Positions 9,706 to 20,518 of a stretch of DNA of 64,000 nucleotides are shown here, in pieces (the first letter of the stretch is position 1; every line of letters begins with the position of its first letter). A program made the translations under genes and the position numbers. Source of the DNA: Alteromonadaceae bacterium M269 (lineage in GTDB: Bacteria; Pseudomonadota; Gammaproteobacteria; Enterobacterales; Alteromonadaceae); contig SMNZ01000009.1 in NCBI GenBank assembly GCA_004353515.1, positions 47,815 to 111,814 of the forward strand. The letters are read 5' to 3'. The notes below the pieces were generated by a model. That model was not told where the DNA came from. It was given only the letters and a program-made list of their open reading frames with translations, and did not search any database.

Positions 9706-10556
9706 TGAAGTCTATTTCAAGAGCAGCTGGTTTTACATTAATTGAGTTAATCGCGGTCATCATCATTTTAGGTGTTGTTGGAACTGCTGTTATTAGCTTT
9801 ATTGGCTTTAGTGCTCAGCTGTTTGTTGATGTTAATGAACGGGACAAAGTGTTAGCTGATAGTCGTTTTGTTGTGGAACGGTTAAATCGAGAATTACGCG
9901 ATGCTATTCCGAACAGTGTGAGGGTTGCTGGCAATGGTTCCATTCATTGCCTCGAGTTCATGCCTATTGAATGGAGCACTTTTTATACGGATATACCAGC
10001 TTTTCCAGACGGTGCTGCTTCAACGATTCAGGCTGTTGAGCTTCAATCTAGCTTGGATGACTATACTTCTAATACCAGTCACTTTGTCCTCGTATATCCA
10101 GTATCCACTCAAGATGTTTATGGTAATAATAATAAACGCGTTCCATTGGCTAACATCACTGGTTCTGGCGTCTTGACGGTTAATCTAGGGGCTAGCATAG
10201 AGTTTGCTGCCGAATCTCCTGCTTCCCGGTTATATATTGGAGGGCAGCCAGTTAGCTACTGCGTTTCCAATGGACGTATTACTAGACACTCCGGTTATCA
10301 ACTTACTGCTAATCAGCAGAGTATTTTGCCTCCGAATACCGGAGTTCTTATGGGGACTAATTTGCAAAATGTGCTGTCTAGTAATCCAACTAGTACGTTT
10401 TTGACCAATACAAATACCGATGATCCATTTCGCGTTTTTGAATCAACGCTTACTCGGAATGCGTTTGTTCATATTGTATTAAGATTTGCTCGCCAAGATC
10501 AGCCCAACGAAGTGGTCGTATTTAACAATGAAGTACATGTCGCCAATGTTCCCTAA
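9705..10556 (+). CDS. mshO: MSHA minor pilin MshO
   Basis: Prepilin-like protein of 283 residues, with [26 protein letters not shown] at the N-terminus and a PulJ-like body. The start codon overlaps the mshD stop (TAATG). The 3' end overlaps the earliest possible starts of mshP. The name follows from order and from it being the largest of the minor pilins here, which fits MshO. Confidence 0.83.
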   Translation: MKSISRAAGFTLIELIAVIIILGVVGTAVISFIGFSAQLFVDVNERDKVLADSRFVVERLNRELRDAIPNSVRVAGNGSIHCLEFMPIEWSTFYTDIPAFPDGAASTIQAVELQSSLDDYTSNTSHFVLVYPVSTQDVYGNNNKRVPLANITGSGVLTVNLGASIEFAAESPASRLYIGGQPVSYCVSNGRITRHSGYQLTANQQSILPPNTGVLMGTNLQNVLSSNPTSTFLTNTNTDDPFRVFESTLTRNAFVHIVLRFARQDQPNEVVVFNNEVHVANVP

Positions 10557-11049
10557 AGCAAATCAAAGAAGTTTCTCATCTCTTGGTCGGCAAGGCGGTA
10601 GCATGTTGATAATTGCTGTCGTTGTTATGACTGTTATTTTACTTCTAGGACTAGCATTGACCCGTGTGTTAGCTTCATCGTCCAACGCTATTGTTTATGA
10701 AGTTTTTGGTGTTAGGGCGTTTAATGCTGCTAATGCCGGCTTAGAGCAAAATTTAGCGCGCGTTTTTAACACGCCAGGAAGTGTTCCACAAAACTTGTGT
10801 GACACCGTAACAAGTGGCGATGCAAGTCCTCCCGTAGGTAGCGGTAATACGATAGATTCAGCTGTTAGTTTTTCAAACTTTAGTTCTATTCCCGGGTTTG
10901 AAAACTGTCGTTTCGTATCGTCCTGTACTGTACAGAGTTTTACCGCAAATAGCGTAAATCAAAACTACTTTCGATTTACGAGTACAGGTGAATGCAGTTC
11001 CGATGGAATAGTGGTTAGTCGGACTGTAGCCGTAGATGCAAGGAATTAA
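10537..11049 (+). CDS. mshP: MSHA biogenesis protein MshP
   Basis: PilX-like pilin-associated protein of about 170 residues. A short basic N-terminus ending RQGGSMLIIAVVVMTVILLLGLALTRV replaces the usual prepilin motif; the QxGS-hydrophobic pattern is typical of MshP/PilX. Cysteines at the distal end may be paired. In-frame ATG codons occur at 10528, 10537 and 10546, all inside mshO, and none has a clear ribosome site, so the exact start is open. Confidence 0.75.
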   Translation: MSPMFPKANQRSFSSLGRQGGSMLIIAVVVMTVILLLGLALTRVLASSSNAIVYEVFGVRAFNAANAGLEQNLARVFNTPGSVPQNLCDTVTSGDASPPVGSGNTIDSAVSFSNFSSIPGFENCRFVSSCTVQSFTANSVNQNYFRFTSTGECSSDGIVVSRTVAVDARN

Positions 11050-11053
11050 TCTG

Positions 11054-14000
11054 ATGTATAGATTGATAGTCTTAGCGATATTGTTTCTTACAAGCTCAGC
11101 TGCGTTTGCAGCTACCATGTGTACGGATGTTTTTCCGGATGGGTTATCAACTCACGGTGGAGCCAATCGTATTGATTTTGGCTTTAACGCTCGGTTGATC
11201 AATAGCCCCGACAATATTCTTGATGCGAGGCGAATTGACGTTAACGGCGGTTCTACGATTCCGACCTGTAATTCGACTAATTGTCAGCAGTCTAATAATA
11301 GTTCTCCAGAGTTAGATCCCGGTAGTTTTCAAACAACGAATGTTAACCAAGATGTCAACATTGGGTTTCAGCAGAGCTTGACCATTGGCTCTGGAACGTT
11401 TTCTAACAATGAGTTCGATAGGGTAACGACAGGCTCGGAAGCGACACTCACTTTTTCTGATAACCATAATGAGTACTTCATTGATGAATTGACACTGGGT
11501 TTCAGTTCTGTATTGAATTTACAAGGCGGAGCGACTTACTGGATTAGAAGTTTGAGTGTAGGCAGTTCAGTCCAAGTGAATGTTCAAGGTAGTGGAACTG
11601 CTGTCGTCTATGTGAATAATAACTTTACTATTGGGTCAGCGAGTTTGTTTAATGCTGACAACTTATCGAGTCCCCGTGATTCCACAAGGCTTGCTGTCTA
11701 TGGATTTAACAATGTCACCCTGAGTAGCCCTAGCACGTTCTCAGGTTATCTTTATGCTCAGAATAGAGTGAACTTAGGCTCTAGCGCTGCTATTTTTGGT
11801 GCAGTTAGTGCCAGACGAATCGATTTAAACTCAGATGCAACTGTCACGTTCAATCAAACGACAAACGGTCAACTTTCCTTAGGTACTTTTTGTGACAGCC
11901 TAATTGCTAATTATGAGTATGAAGAAGCAAATCCTACTGAAGATATCGCGAACGATAACAATGGTTCTTTCGTTGGTGGTGCAACTGATTTACGTTTAGC
12001 TGGCGCGACTAATAGTCAAACCTGTAGCGTATTAGATGTGCCCTTGAATCTAAGTATTGGTAATAACGATGCTTTTGAAACCGAGGTTAATGTAAGAGAT
12101 CAGCTTGGCGATCAAGGCACCATTTCATTTTGGTATCGAAGTGATACCCCATGGTTCCAAGGCTTCTTTGGACGCGATAGAACGTTATTTGAAGCATCGA
12201 TTCCCTTTGGAAACAATAACGATAATGAAGACAAGTTTTTCTTCTTAGTACTGCAGAATAATGGGCAATTATTATTCGGTCTTGAAGATGATAATGATAA
12301 CAATGCCATACTAGTCTCCCAACAATTTAACTTCCCCGCTGATGAGTGGGTTCATATTGCGGCTACATGGGATGTTGATGCACGTGATATGGGGCTATTT
12401 ATTAATGGCAATGAGGTGGTAACAGGGTTTATTGAGTTAGCGATAAACAGTGTGCTATCAGAGACCAATACGCTTCACTTAGGTGATAACCGTTCTTCTT
12501 ATGTGCCTGCTGTTGGCACAAGCCCGAATTCAGGGAATGGACAGTTTGATAGCTTACGCCTGTATAATTTTGTGCAAACAGAACAAGAAGTTGATGCAGA
12601 CAGAGCCGCAACGGACGTGACTTCTTGCGGCTCCCCTGTAGAGACATTGGCTTTCTATCAGTTTCAACCTACAGAAGTAACTACCGACAGTGAAGGCTTC
12701 CAAGATGGTGCATTAGTGGGGGGTGCAACAGGTGTTCAGTTACCTGTTTCCGTGAACACTTGTGGTGTGCTGGATGTCCCGTTAAATCAAAGTATTACCA
12801 ATAACGATGCTTTTGACACACGGGTGAATATTGCAAATCAGATTGGAAATCAAGGCACTATATCCTTCTGGTATCGCAGTGATTTGGATTGGAACCTAGG
12901 TGGTAGTGGAATCGACAGGCAACTGTTTGATGCATCCATTCCTTTTGGGAACAACAACGATAATCAGGATAGGTTTTTCTTCTTAGTTCTTCAGCCTAAC
13001 GGCAGAGTATTGTTTGGTCTTGAAGATACGTTCGATCGAAATGGCTTGTTGGAGACATCAGCTCAAAACTTTAGCGCTGACGAGTGGGTTCATATTGCGG
13101 CAACATGGAACACTAACACGGCTGAGATGACTATTTTTATTAATGGTATTCAGGCTCCCGCAACCTTTATTGAACAGAATGCGTTTGGGCAGCTTTCAGA
13201 AACTACGAGCCTCTATATTGGTGATAACCGTTCAACTTATTTGCCTGGTGTCGGAACGAGTCAGAACTCGTCAAATGGGCAATATGATGAAGTGCGTCTT
13301 TATCGTTTTGATCAAACAAGTGAGCAAGTGCTTGCAGATATTAATGCTCAGCCACTGGGTTGTTTTGATGATGTATTAATTAATCATTATCGGCTTAACT
13401 TCGATCCTTCCTTTACCTGTTCGATTGCCGAAGTCGAGGTCCAGGCGTGTGCAAATGAGAATTGCGATTTGTTGGCTACCGCGAACTCAAACTTAGTTCT
13501 AACGACAACAAATGGTACTTTCAGCAATACAAATCTCACTTTTGTTGGGTCAACGACTTCTAATTTATCGCTGAGTACTGCGGGTACAGCTGTTATTGAT
13601 GGCGTTAATGCTAGTCCAGATGCGCCAGTTCGATGTTTTAACAGTGGCGTTGAAGATGCGTCATGTACTGTTAGCTTTAGCGATGTCGGATTGAATGTAT
13701 CTTATGGTAGTTCAAGTAGTATTGTTGATATTCCTAATGGTTCATCTCAAGTTGCGTTCGACACACCCATTTTTGTCAGTGTTGACCAAGCAGGTGCTTG
13801 TGATGCTGAGTTAAATGGTCGTGATTTAGAAATTGCAGTCCAGTGTAACAACCCGGGGAGCTGTAATACTCGACAACTCGAAATAGGCGGTACTCGTATA
13901 AATAATATTGAGGCTTTTAGTCCAGTAACCGGGGTTACTTTCGATGCAAATGGTTTGGCGACTATCCCCGCAGGATTGATTCAATACCGAGATGCTGGAC

Positions 14001-15667
14001 AAATTCAGTTGCGATTCCGCGATGCGCAAAATGAAACTATGGGTAACAGTAATAGCTTTGTTATGAGGCCGATACTGGTTGCCGTGAATCAATTGAATAG
14101 CCCTAGTGTTGCCGGCACAACGTCACTACTTGAGTATGAAGCTGTGGGGGTTGAAGGGTCTCTTACACCGAATTATGACCCATCAGATCTTGAGGTTCGT
14201 GTTGTCAAAGTACTTCCTCAGACAGGCTTCGGGGTCCAAGGTATTCTTGAGTTAAATGGTCAGGCTTTTACATCTGGTAACGCTAGTAATCCGGGCAACC
14301 CTAATGATCCAGAACGTGCAATATTTCAGGACATTGAAAAAGCTGGTTTCAATTTTTTAGGCAATGGTGGTTTTAGTAATAATATACAGCCAATTTATAG
14401 TGAAGTGGGAACAATAGAACTAGAGTTGAGAGATGCTGATTATTTAGATAGTGGCGAAATTATAGCAGCAGCTCCGACTTCTGAGGGAATATTTGTTGGA
14501 CCGATCATATTAGGGCCTTATCGGCCAGCATACCTGGATGTTGGAGTTCAAGGAACTGTGCCAACTATGCCTAGCACATGTTCGGTATCTAATACGCCTT
14601 ATAGCTATATTGGTGAAAATATACCTCTAAGCAATGATTTGCAATTTATTGTCACTGCAATGAATGCACGCAATCAAATTACACAAAATTATGGCGGTGA
14701 TAATCCTGAAAATGAAGAAGATGTCAATGACTTATGGCGTCTGAATATCCGTAGTATTGAGGATATAAATAGGCTTTCCCAAGATGATAGAAATGAATTA
14801 ATAGAGCAGTTGATGTTAAGGGGAGCTGAAACAGATAGTTTGAGAGTTGCTAGTAATATATCTATTGATGGCGTTATTAACGGTATTTTTTCTGACAATG
14901 GTACAGAGGCTGATTACGATGGTACAGCTATTTATACACTATCTACTCCTATTGCTAATTTTATAAAGGAGGACACTCCTCAGCTTCCAGAATCCTTTGC
15001 TGAATTTAACATTAGCTTCCTTAGTATATCAGATGATAATGAAAGTACTTCTTTTATAGCTGATTCCGATAACGTTTGTTATCGCGAGGATGCTTCTGGG
15101 GAATGCATTGAGTTTCCAGATATTGTCATTAATGGAGGTTTTGAAACTGACCCGCTTACCGGAGAGTTGATACCTATAGATAATCGTTTACTTTATGGGC
15201 GTCTAGTGATTGGCAATGCGTTTGGGTCTGAGAATGAGCCTCTTTTAGCGCCTTTCGCAACGGAGTTTTTTACCGCTGCGGGCGTGTTTGCACAAAATAC
15301 AAATGATAACTGCACGGCCACTAATTTCGTCAATACTGAGTTTGGGCGGGCTGCACCACCAGACGGTTTTGATGTCAGCGATCAAATAGGAGACATTTTT
15401 AGCACAGGTACTTTATTTAATGGCATCAACTTGACCTTTGAAGGAATTAATATTCCTGCGCCTGGTTCGTTAGATTCAACTGGCCAGTTTATTTTACTTC
15501 TTAATCAAGAGACTGGTGTTACAGGGCAACCTTGGCAGGACTTCCTCAACTTTGACTGGGATGGCGATGGCGATATTGATGAAAATGATAATCCGTCAGC
15601 TCAAATATCTTTTGGTTTCTTTAGGGGGAATGATCGCATTATTCATTGGCGAGAGGTGTTCAATTAG
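11054..15667 (+). CDS. mshQ: MSHA-associated secreted protein MshQ with two LamG-like domains
   Basis: Large exported protein of 1,537 residues. The start at 11054 follows an AAGGAA site and yields a signal peptide MYRLIVLAILFLTSSAAFAA. Residues about 30-270 form a beta-rich domain of unknown type. Two tandem laminin-G/concanavalin-like domains follow (about 310-520 and 550-760), each with NNDAF, QGTISFWYRSD, SIPFGNNNDN, FGLED, EWVHIAATW and LGDNRS motifs. The remaining ~780 residues resemble the DUF6701 region of MshQ proteins. It probably sits at the pilus tip or cell surface and may bind carbohydrate; that is inference. It is the last gene of the pilus operon. Confidence 0.85.
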   Translation: MYRLIVLAILFLTSSAAFAATMCTDVFPDGLSTHGGANRIDFGFNARLINSPDNILDARRIDVNGGSTIPTCNSTNCQQSNNSSPELDPGSFQTTNVNQDVNIGFQQSLTIGSGTFSNNEFDRVTTGSEATLTFSDNHNEYFIDELTLGFSSVLNLQGGATYWIRSLSVGSSVQVNVQGSGTAVVYVNNNFTIGSASLFNADNLSSPRDSTRLAVYGFNNVTLSSPSTFSGYLYAQNRVNLGSSAAIFGAVSARRIDLNSDATVTFNQTTNGQLSLGTFCDSLIANYEYEEANPTEDIANDNNGSFVGGATDLRLAGATNSQTCSVLDVPLNLSIGNNDAFETEVNVRDQLGDQGTISFWYRSDTPWFQGFFGRDRTLFEASIPFGNNNDNEDKFFFLVLQNNGQLLFGLEDDNDNNAILVSQQFNFPADEWVHIAATWDVDARDMGLFINGNEVVTGFIELAINSVLSETNTLHLGDNRSSYVPAVGTSPNSGNGQFDSLRLYNFVQTEQEVDADRAATDVTSCGSPVETLAFYQFQPTEVTTDSEGFQDGALVGGATGVQLPVSVNTCGVLDVPLNQSITNNDAFDTRVNIANQIGNQGTISFWYRSDLDWNLGGSGIDRQLFDASIPFGNNNDNQDRFFFLVLQPNGRVLFGLEDTFDRNGLLETSAQNFSADEWVHIAATWNTNTAEMTIFINGIQAPATFIEQNAFGQLSETTSLYIGDNRSTYLPGVGTSQNSSNGQYDEVRLYRFDQTSEQVLADINAQPLGCFDDVLINHYRLNFDPSFTCSIAEVEVQACANENCDLLATANSNLVLTTTNGTFSNTNLTFVGSTTSNLSLSTAGTAVIDGVNASPDAPVRCFNSGVEDASCTVSFSDVGLNVSYGSSSSIVDIPNGSSQVAFDTPIFVSVDQAGACDAELNGRDLEIAVQCNNPGSCNTRQLEIGGTRINNIEAFSPVTGVTFDANGLATIPAGLIQYRDAGQIQLRFRDAQNETMGNSNSFVMRPILVAVNQLNSPSVAGTTSLLEYEAVGVEGSLTPNYDPSDLEVRVVKVLPQTGFGVQGILELNGQAFTSGNASNPGNPNDPERAIFQDIEKAGFNFLGNGGFSNNIQPIYSEVGTIELELRDADYLDSGEIIAAAPTSEGIFVGPIILGPYRPAYLDVGVQGTVPTMPSTCSVSNTPYSYIGENIPLSNDLQFIVTAMNARNQITQNYGGDNPENEEDVNDLWRLNIRSIEDINRLSQDDRNELIEQLMLRGAETDSLRVASNISIDGVINGIFSDNGTEADYDGTAIYTLSTPIANFIKEDTPQLPESFAEFNISFLSISDDNESTSFIADSDNVCYREDASGECIEFPDIVINGGFETDPLTGELIPIDNRLLYGRLVIGNAFGSENEPLLAPFATEFFTAAGVFAQNTNDNCTATNFVNTEFGRAAPPDGFDVSDQIGDIFSTGTLFNGINLTFEGINIPAPGSLDSTGQFILLLNQETGVTGQPWQDFLNFDWDGDGDIDENDNPSAQISFGFFRGNDRIIHWREVFN

Positions 15668-15820
15668 CTTTGCGGTAAAGGAATGAAAAGAACAAAATTT
15701 GTACATAAAAGCAACGACATTCGAGCGTAAAAGAAAATATTTACCCTTTGTGTTAACCTAGCCACTTATTTGTCGGCAGTATTACTTGCGCTTTTTCTGA
15801 CAAGCCAATAGCATAGAGTG

Positions 15821-15850
15821 TTGATAATAAAAATATAGTTCGTGTTATCT
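15821..15850 (+). promoter_or_regulatory. Possible sigma-70 promoter before the PEGA/FGE-like gene
   Basis: TTGATA at 15821-15826 and TTATCT at 15845-15850 are separated by 18 bases, with a TG just before the -10 box. It lies about 80 bp upstream of the next start codon in the 264-bp gap after mshQ. This is a motif match by eye only. Confidence 0.35.
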
Positions 15851-15931
15851 GCAACTTTAGTTGCATGACCATAGATGTTACGAAACAATAAAATCTAGTT
15901 TGCATTCAAGCAAAACGTTTGGAATGGAAGA

Positions 15932-17800
15932 ATGAATCGATTAGTGCCTTTAGCAATTGCCACAACATTATCTCTGGGTTCGGCTGTGACAATGGCTGCA
16001 GATCTCTCAGTAAGTGATATTCGACAGCAGATACAACAAAGGCAGTCTGAATTCGACAACTATAATCAAAACCTCGAATCTGAGATTAATGTTTCTAAAA
16101 CTTACGAAACAGAATTAGAAGAATTAAGAGCTGCGGGTGTGCTCGCTGAAGCTGATCGTGTACTGGCGTTGAATGAGATGAATCGCCAATACGAAGACAT
16201 GATCGAAAACCCTGACTTGGATATAAGCCAAGCACAGGCGACCTACCAAAGAGCAGTAAGAGAACGCAAACTTAATAAAGACGCTATCACCAACAAATAC
16301 AATCAATGGCAATCCAAACTTCAGGAAGTGGAACAGCTTCGTCTGTCTAAGCACGTACTCTTAAACACTATTGAAGGCTTGAAAGAGCAAATGAATAGTG
16401 CGCGTGTTGACCGTATTTACGATGAATTTAACCGTAAAGATTCTATCAATGTTAGCCACAATATTGTTTGTGACAGAGAGGAAACTATCGCTAAGTGTTC
16501 GGATAGAGGCAAGACATTAGCAAAACAGAAAGCGTCTAAACGTTTCTTAGATGAGCTGTATGAAAGCCTAACTGAGTCATCAGAAGCCAGCCAAAGAAGA
16601 ACGTCATCAGACGGTTTTGTACAAGTATTACGTAGTGAAGTGACTGATAGTGGGTTCAGTGGTCAAGGTAACTTTAGCGTTTCTATGGCTGTGGAATTAC
16701 AAGGTAACCTGAAACGCAATCAAGCTTGTGAATTACTTGGTTTGGACAATCGCTACTGCCAAGGTGGTGAGAGTACAGTTGAAGTTGCACAAGTAACAGA
16801 TACGCCTGTACAAACAGATGAATCTGTTATGTATGAATTGACGGTTCGTTCAAACGTTTATGATGACGAAGTATTTATAGATGGCGTGAGTTACGGTTCT
16901 ACACGCCTTCAAGTTATGTTACCTAGTGGTGAGCATGACGTTGAAGTGGTTAAACGTGGATATGATTCTTATCGTGAGCAAGTGGTGCTTAATGAGAGTC
17001 GTACTCTAAAGATTGATTTAGAGAGAGCGCAATTCACCTTTAGTCGTGGTGAGAAGATTCAAGATATTCTCGATGGTGATGTACCTGGACCAAGCCTTGT
17101 TGTTGTGCCAGCAGGTAGCTTCAAAATGGGTGATATTACAGGCGTTGGTTTGGAGAATGAGCGTCCAGTTACCTCTAGTCAGATAAACGACTCTTACGGT
17201 ATTGGCGAAGTTGAAGTAACTGTTGTTGATTATCAGCGTTTTGTTGATGCAACAAGCTATGTTACTGAAGCTGAAAAGTCCAAAGGTTGTGCATACTATG
17301 AAAATGGTTCACCGGTATGGCAAGAACAGTATAACTGGAAGTCACCTGGCTATAACCAGAGCGATAAGCACCCTGTTGTTTGTATAAGCATGAAAGATGC
17401 ACAAGCATATGTAGATTGGTTGAGCTCAAGCAGCGGCCATTCTTATCGTTTACCTGCTGAGTTTGAATGGGAATATGCTGCTAGAGCAGGCGAAGAGTCT
17501 GATTACTGGTGGGGCGATAGAGTTGGAACTGATAACGCGAACTGTGGTTGGTGTGGAAGCCAATGGTCAAATGTGAGCAGCGCACCTGTATCGGCTTTTG
17601 ATAGAAACAGCTTCGGATTATTCGACACAGTTGGCAATGTTTGGGAGTGGAGTGTTAGTGATTCCGCGCAAAGCGGTGCTGTGGTTCGCGGTGGCGCTTG
17701 GAATTTTGCTCCAAGGTTAGCCCGTGTATCAACTCGTATGGAATTAGAGCCTAACTTCCGCTCGAACTACATCGGTTTTAGAGTGCTTAGAGAAAGATAA
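15932..17800 (+). CDS. Periplasmic PEGA and formylglycine-enzyme-like (SUMF1 fold) protein
   Basis: Exported protein of 622 residues. A signal peptide ends near VTMAA (about residue 23); residues 25-170 are strongly coiled-coil; a PEGA-like beta domain spans about 295-362 (DDEVFIDGVSYGSTRLQVMLPSG); an FGE-sulfatase domain spans about 385-622, with VVPAGSFKMG, YRLPAEFEWEYAARAG, GLFDTVGNVWEWS and RGGAW...IGFRV. The cysteines that bind copper and do catalysis in true formylglycine enzymes are expected just after RGG(A/S)W, and none is there, so sulfatase activation is unlikely. It lies between the pilus operon and mreB, with its own terminator, and may be an envelope scaffold or binding protein. 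Confidence 0.8.
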   Translation: MNRLVPLAIATTLSLGSAVTMAADLSVSDIRQQIQQRQSEFDNYNQNLESEINVSKTYETELEELRAAGVLAEADRVLALNEMNRQYEDMIENPDLDISQAQATYQRAVRERKLNKDAITNKYNQWQSKLQEVEQLRLSKHVLLNTIEGLKEQMNSARVDRIYDEFNRKDSINVSHNIVCDREETIAKCSDRGKTLAKQKASKRFLDELYESLTESSEASQRRTSSDGFVQVLRSEVTDSGFSGQGNFSVSMAVELQGNLKRNQACELLGLDNRYCQGGESTVEVAQVTDTPVQTDESVMYELTVRSNVYDDEVFIDGVSYGSTRLQVMLPSGEHDVEVVKRGYDSYREQVVLNESRTLKIDLERAQFTFSRGEKIQDILDGDVPGPSLVVVPAGSFKMGDITGVGLENERPVTSSQINDSYGIGEVEVTVVDYQRFVDATSYVTEAEKSKGCAYYENGSPVWQEQYNWKSPGYNQSDKHPVVCISMKDAQAYVDWLSSSSGHSYRLPAEFEWEYAARAGEESDYWWGDRVGTDNANCGWCGSQWSNVSSAPVSAFDRNSFGLFDTVGNVWEWSVSDSAQSGAVVRGGAWNFAPRLARVSTRMELEPNFRSNYIGFRVLRER

Positions 17801-17820
17801 GCCAACAAACAATTCAACAG

Positions 17821-17846
17821 AGCCCGGCATTTAGCCGGGTTTTTTG
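17821..17846 (+). terminator. Rho-independent terminator
   Basis: A GC-rich stem (CCCGGC/GCCGGG, with ATTTA loop) is followed by a run of six T. It sits 20 bp after the stop of the PEGA/FGE-like gene and separates it from mreB. Confidence 0.9.
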
Positions 17847-18064
17847 TACTTGCTATTTTTAATAAGCGTTTACGGTAGCTCATCAATCAATCTTACCCGC
17901 AGATTTAACGTTAAAATTGGAAAAGGTGTGTTTTGACGTGAAAAATCCGCTGAAATAGGAAAAAAAACTATTTTTTATCCTTATTTCTGACTTAGGTATG
18001 CATGCCTGACTTGCTGAACTGGCGGGGCATTGGTAAAGTTACGACCATTAACAAACAACCCTGA

Positions 18065-19126
<1,062 letters not shown>

Positions 19127-19131
19127 AGACA

Positions 19132-19153
19132 ACAGGCGGCATTAGCCGCCTGT
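19132..19153 (+). promoter_or_regulatory. Perfect 9-bp hairpin between mreB and mreC
   Basis: ACAGGCGGC, loop ATTA, GCCGCCTGT, directly after the mreB stop. There is no T run after it, so it is more likely an mRNA-stabilising or partial-termination structure that lowers mreCD relative to mreB than a full terminator. Function is inferred. Confidence 0.7.
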
Positions 19154-19168
19154 TCATTATTGAGCGTC

Positions 19169-20038
19169 ATGACTTCATTTTTTAATACAGGCCCGTCACT
19201 TAATTATCGACTTTTTCTTGCGTTGATCTTGTCTGCTGCGTTGATGTTTGCCGACCATCGTTTAGATAGCTTTAGCCAAGCTAGAACATACCTAAACTCT
19301 CTTGTTAGCCCTTTGCAATATGTTGCGAACTTACCGAGTGACATGCTGAACTGGAGTTCAAAGCGTATTTCTTCTCAACAGCAGTTATTAGCTGAGAATG
19401 AGATCTTAAAAAATGAAAACCTGTTGATGCGAGAAAGCTTACAGCAGTTTCAAACGCTTAAGTTAGAGAATGATCGCTTACGGACTTTGCTAGGTTCTCC
19501 ACTTCAGGAAGGACGTCGTAAGATGGTTGCCGAACTTATGGCAGTCGATAACAATCCGTATAGCCATCAAATTGTGATCGACAAAGGCACGTCTGATGGT
19601 GTTTTCGAAGGCCAGCCAGTTCTTGATGCCAACGGCATTGTTGGACAAGTACTTCACGTTGCAGCGACAACCAGCCGCATTTTGTTGATTACCGATATTA
19701 CACATGCTGTTCCTGTCAGAGTGTCTAGAAATAATGTGCGTCTTGTTGCGTCGGGTTCAGGTGAACTTGGGAATTTGTCTATTCACCATATGCCGCACAA
19801 TACGGATTTACGTGTTGGTGACTTGTTGGTTTCATCGGGTTTAGGTCAAGTTTTCCCTGAAGGTTATCCATTGGCCATAGTGACATCCATTTTGAAAGAC
19901 GAAGGTAGGCCTTTTGCACAAGTGACTGCTCAACCTATCGCTTTGCTTGATCGCTTAAAGTACTTGCTGTTGCTTTGGCCTAACGAGAACGATCAACGCA
20001 CTAAAACTATTGCCAATGAGTTGAAAGAGAGTGATTAA
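19169..20038 (+). CDS. mreC: Rod-shape-determining protein MreC
   Basis: Bitopic inner-membrane protein of 289 residues linking MreB to wall synthases. One transmembrane segment (about 14-31) is followed by a coiled coil (about 60-110) and the beta-rich periplasmic domain (about 115-270, with AVDNNPYSHQIVIDKG and VSSGLGQVFPEGYPLA). ATG 19169 is preferred over an in-frame TTG at 19160. Its stop overlaps the GTG start of mreD by 8 bp. Confidence 0.95.
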   Translation: MTSFFNTGPSLNYRLFLALILSAALMFADHRLDSFSQARTYLNSLVSPLQYVANLPSDMLNWSSKRISSQQQLLAENEILKNENLLMRESLQQFQTLKLENDRLRTLLGSPLQEGRRKMVAELMAVDNNPYSHQIVIDKGTSDGVFEGQPVLDANGIVGQVLHVAATTSRILLITDITHAVPVRVSRNNVRLVASGSGELGNLSIHHMPHNTDLRVGDLLVSSGLGQVFPEGYPLAIVTSILKDEGRPFAQVTAQPIALLDRLKYLLLLWPNENDQRTKTIANELKESD

Positions 20039-20510
20039 GATACGCTCCTATATTATCGCTATTACCATTTTGCTGGCCTTGATGCTGCAAATTATGCCTA
20101 TGCCCATTGTATTGCATCAGTATCGTCCTGATTGGGTATTTATGGTGTTAGCCTATTGGACTCTTGCACTGCCAAACCGCGTCAATATTGGCATTGCTTT
20201 TATTAACGGTTTGGCTTTGGATATCCTGCTGGGCACTACTCTAGGTGTTCATAGCTTCGCACTTAGTGCCACGATTTTTGTTCTTGCGGCTAATTATCAG
20301 AGGTTGCGCAATTATTCTGTTTGGCAACAAGCGTTTATCATTGGCACCTTAGCTGCGTTTTATCATTTGTTAGTCTTCTGGTTGCAACACTTACTAACAG
20401 ATGTTTACTTCATTTTTACGTACTTATGGCCAGTAGTGACTACAATGGCTTTATGGCCCTGGGTATTTATGCTGTTGCGCAAACTACGCAGGCAAATGCA
20501 GGTTAATTAG
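20031..20510 (+). CDS. mreD: Rod-shape-determining protein MreD
   Basis: Small polytopic membrane protein of 159 residues, starting at GTG inside the end of mreC. It has about five hydrophobic segments and the family stretch HQYRPDWVFMVLAYWTLALPNRV near residue 27. It works with MreC and RodA in the elongation complex. The spacer to maf is 8 bp. Confidence 0.92.
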   Translation: MIKIRSYIIAITILLALMLQIMPMPIVLHQYRPDWVFMVLAYWTLALPNRVNIGIAFINGLALDILLGTTLGVHSFALSATIFVLAANYQRLRNYSVWQQAFIIGTLAAFYHLLVFWLQHLLTDVYFIFTYLWPVVTTMALWPWVFMLLRKLRRQMQVN

Positions 20511-20518
20511 GCGAACCT

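Noticed and set aside
15932..17800. Active sulfatase-maturing formylglycine enzyme
   Set aside because: The expected cysteines after RGG(A/S)W are absent and no sulfatase gene is nearby.
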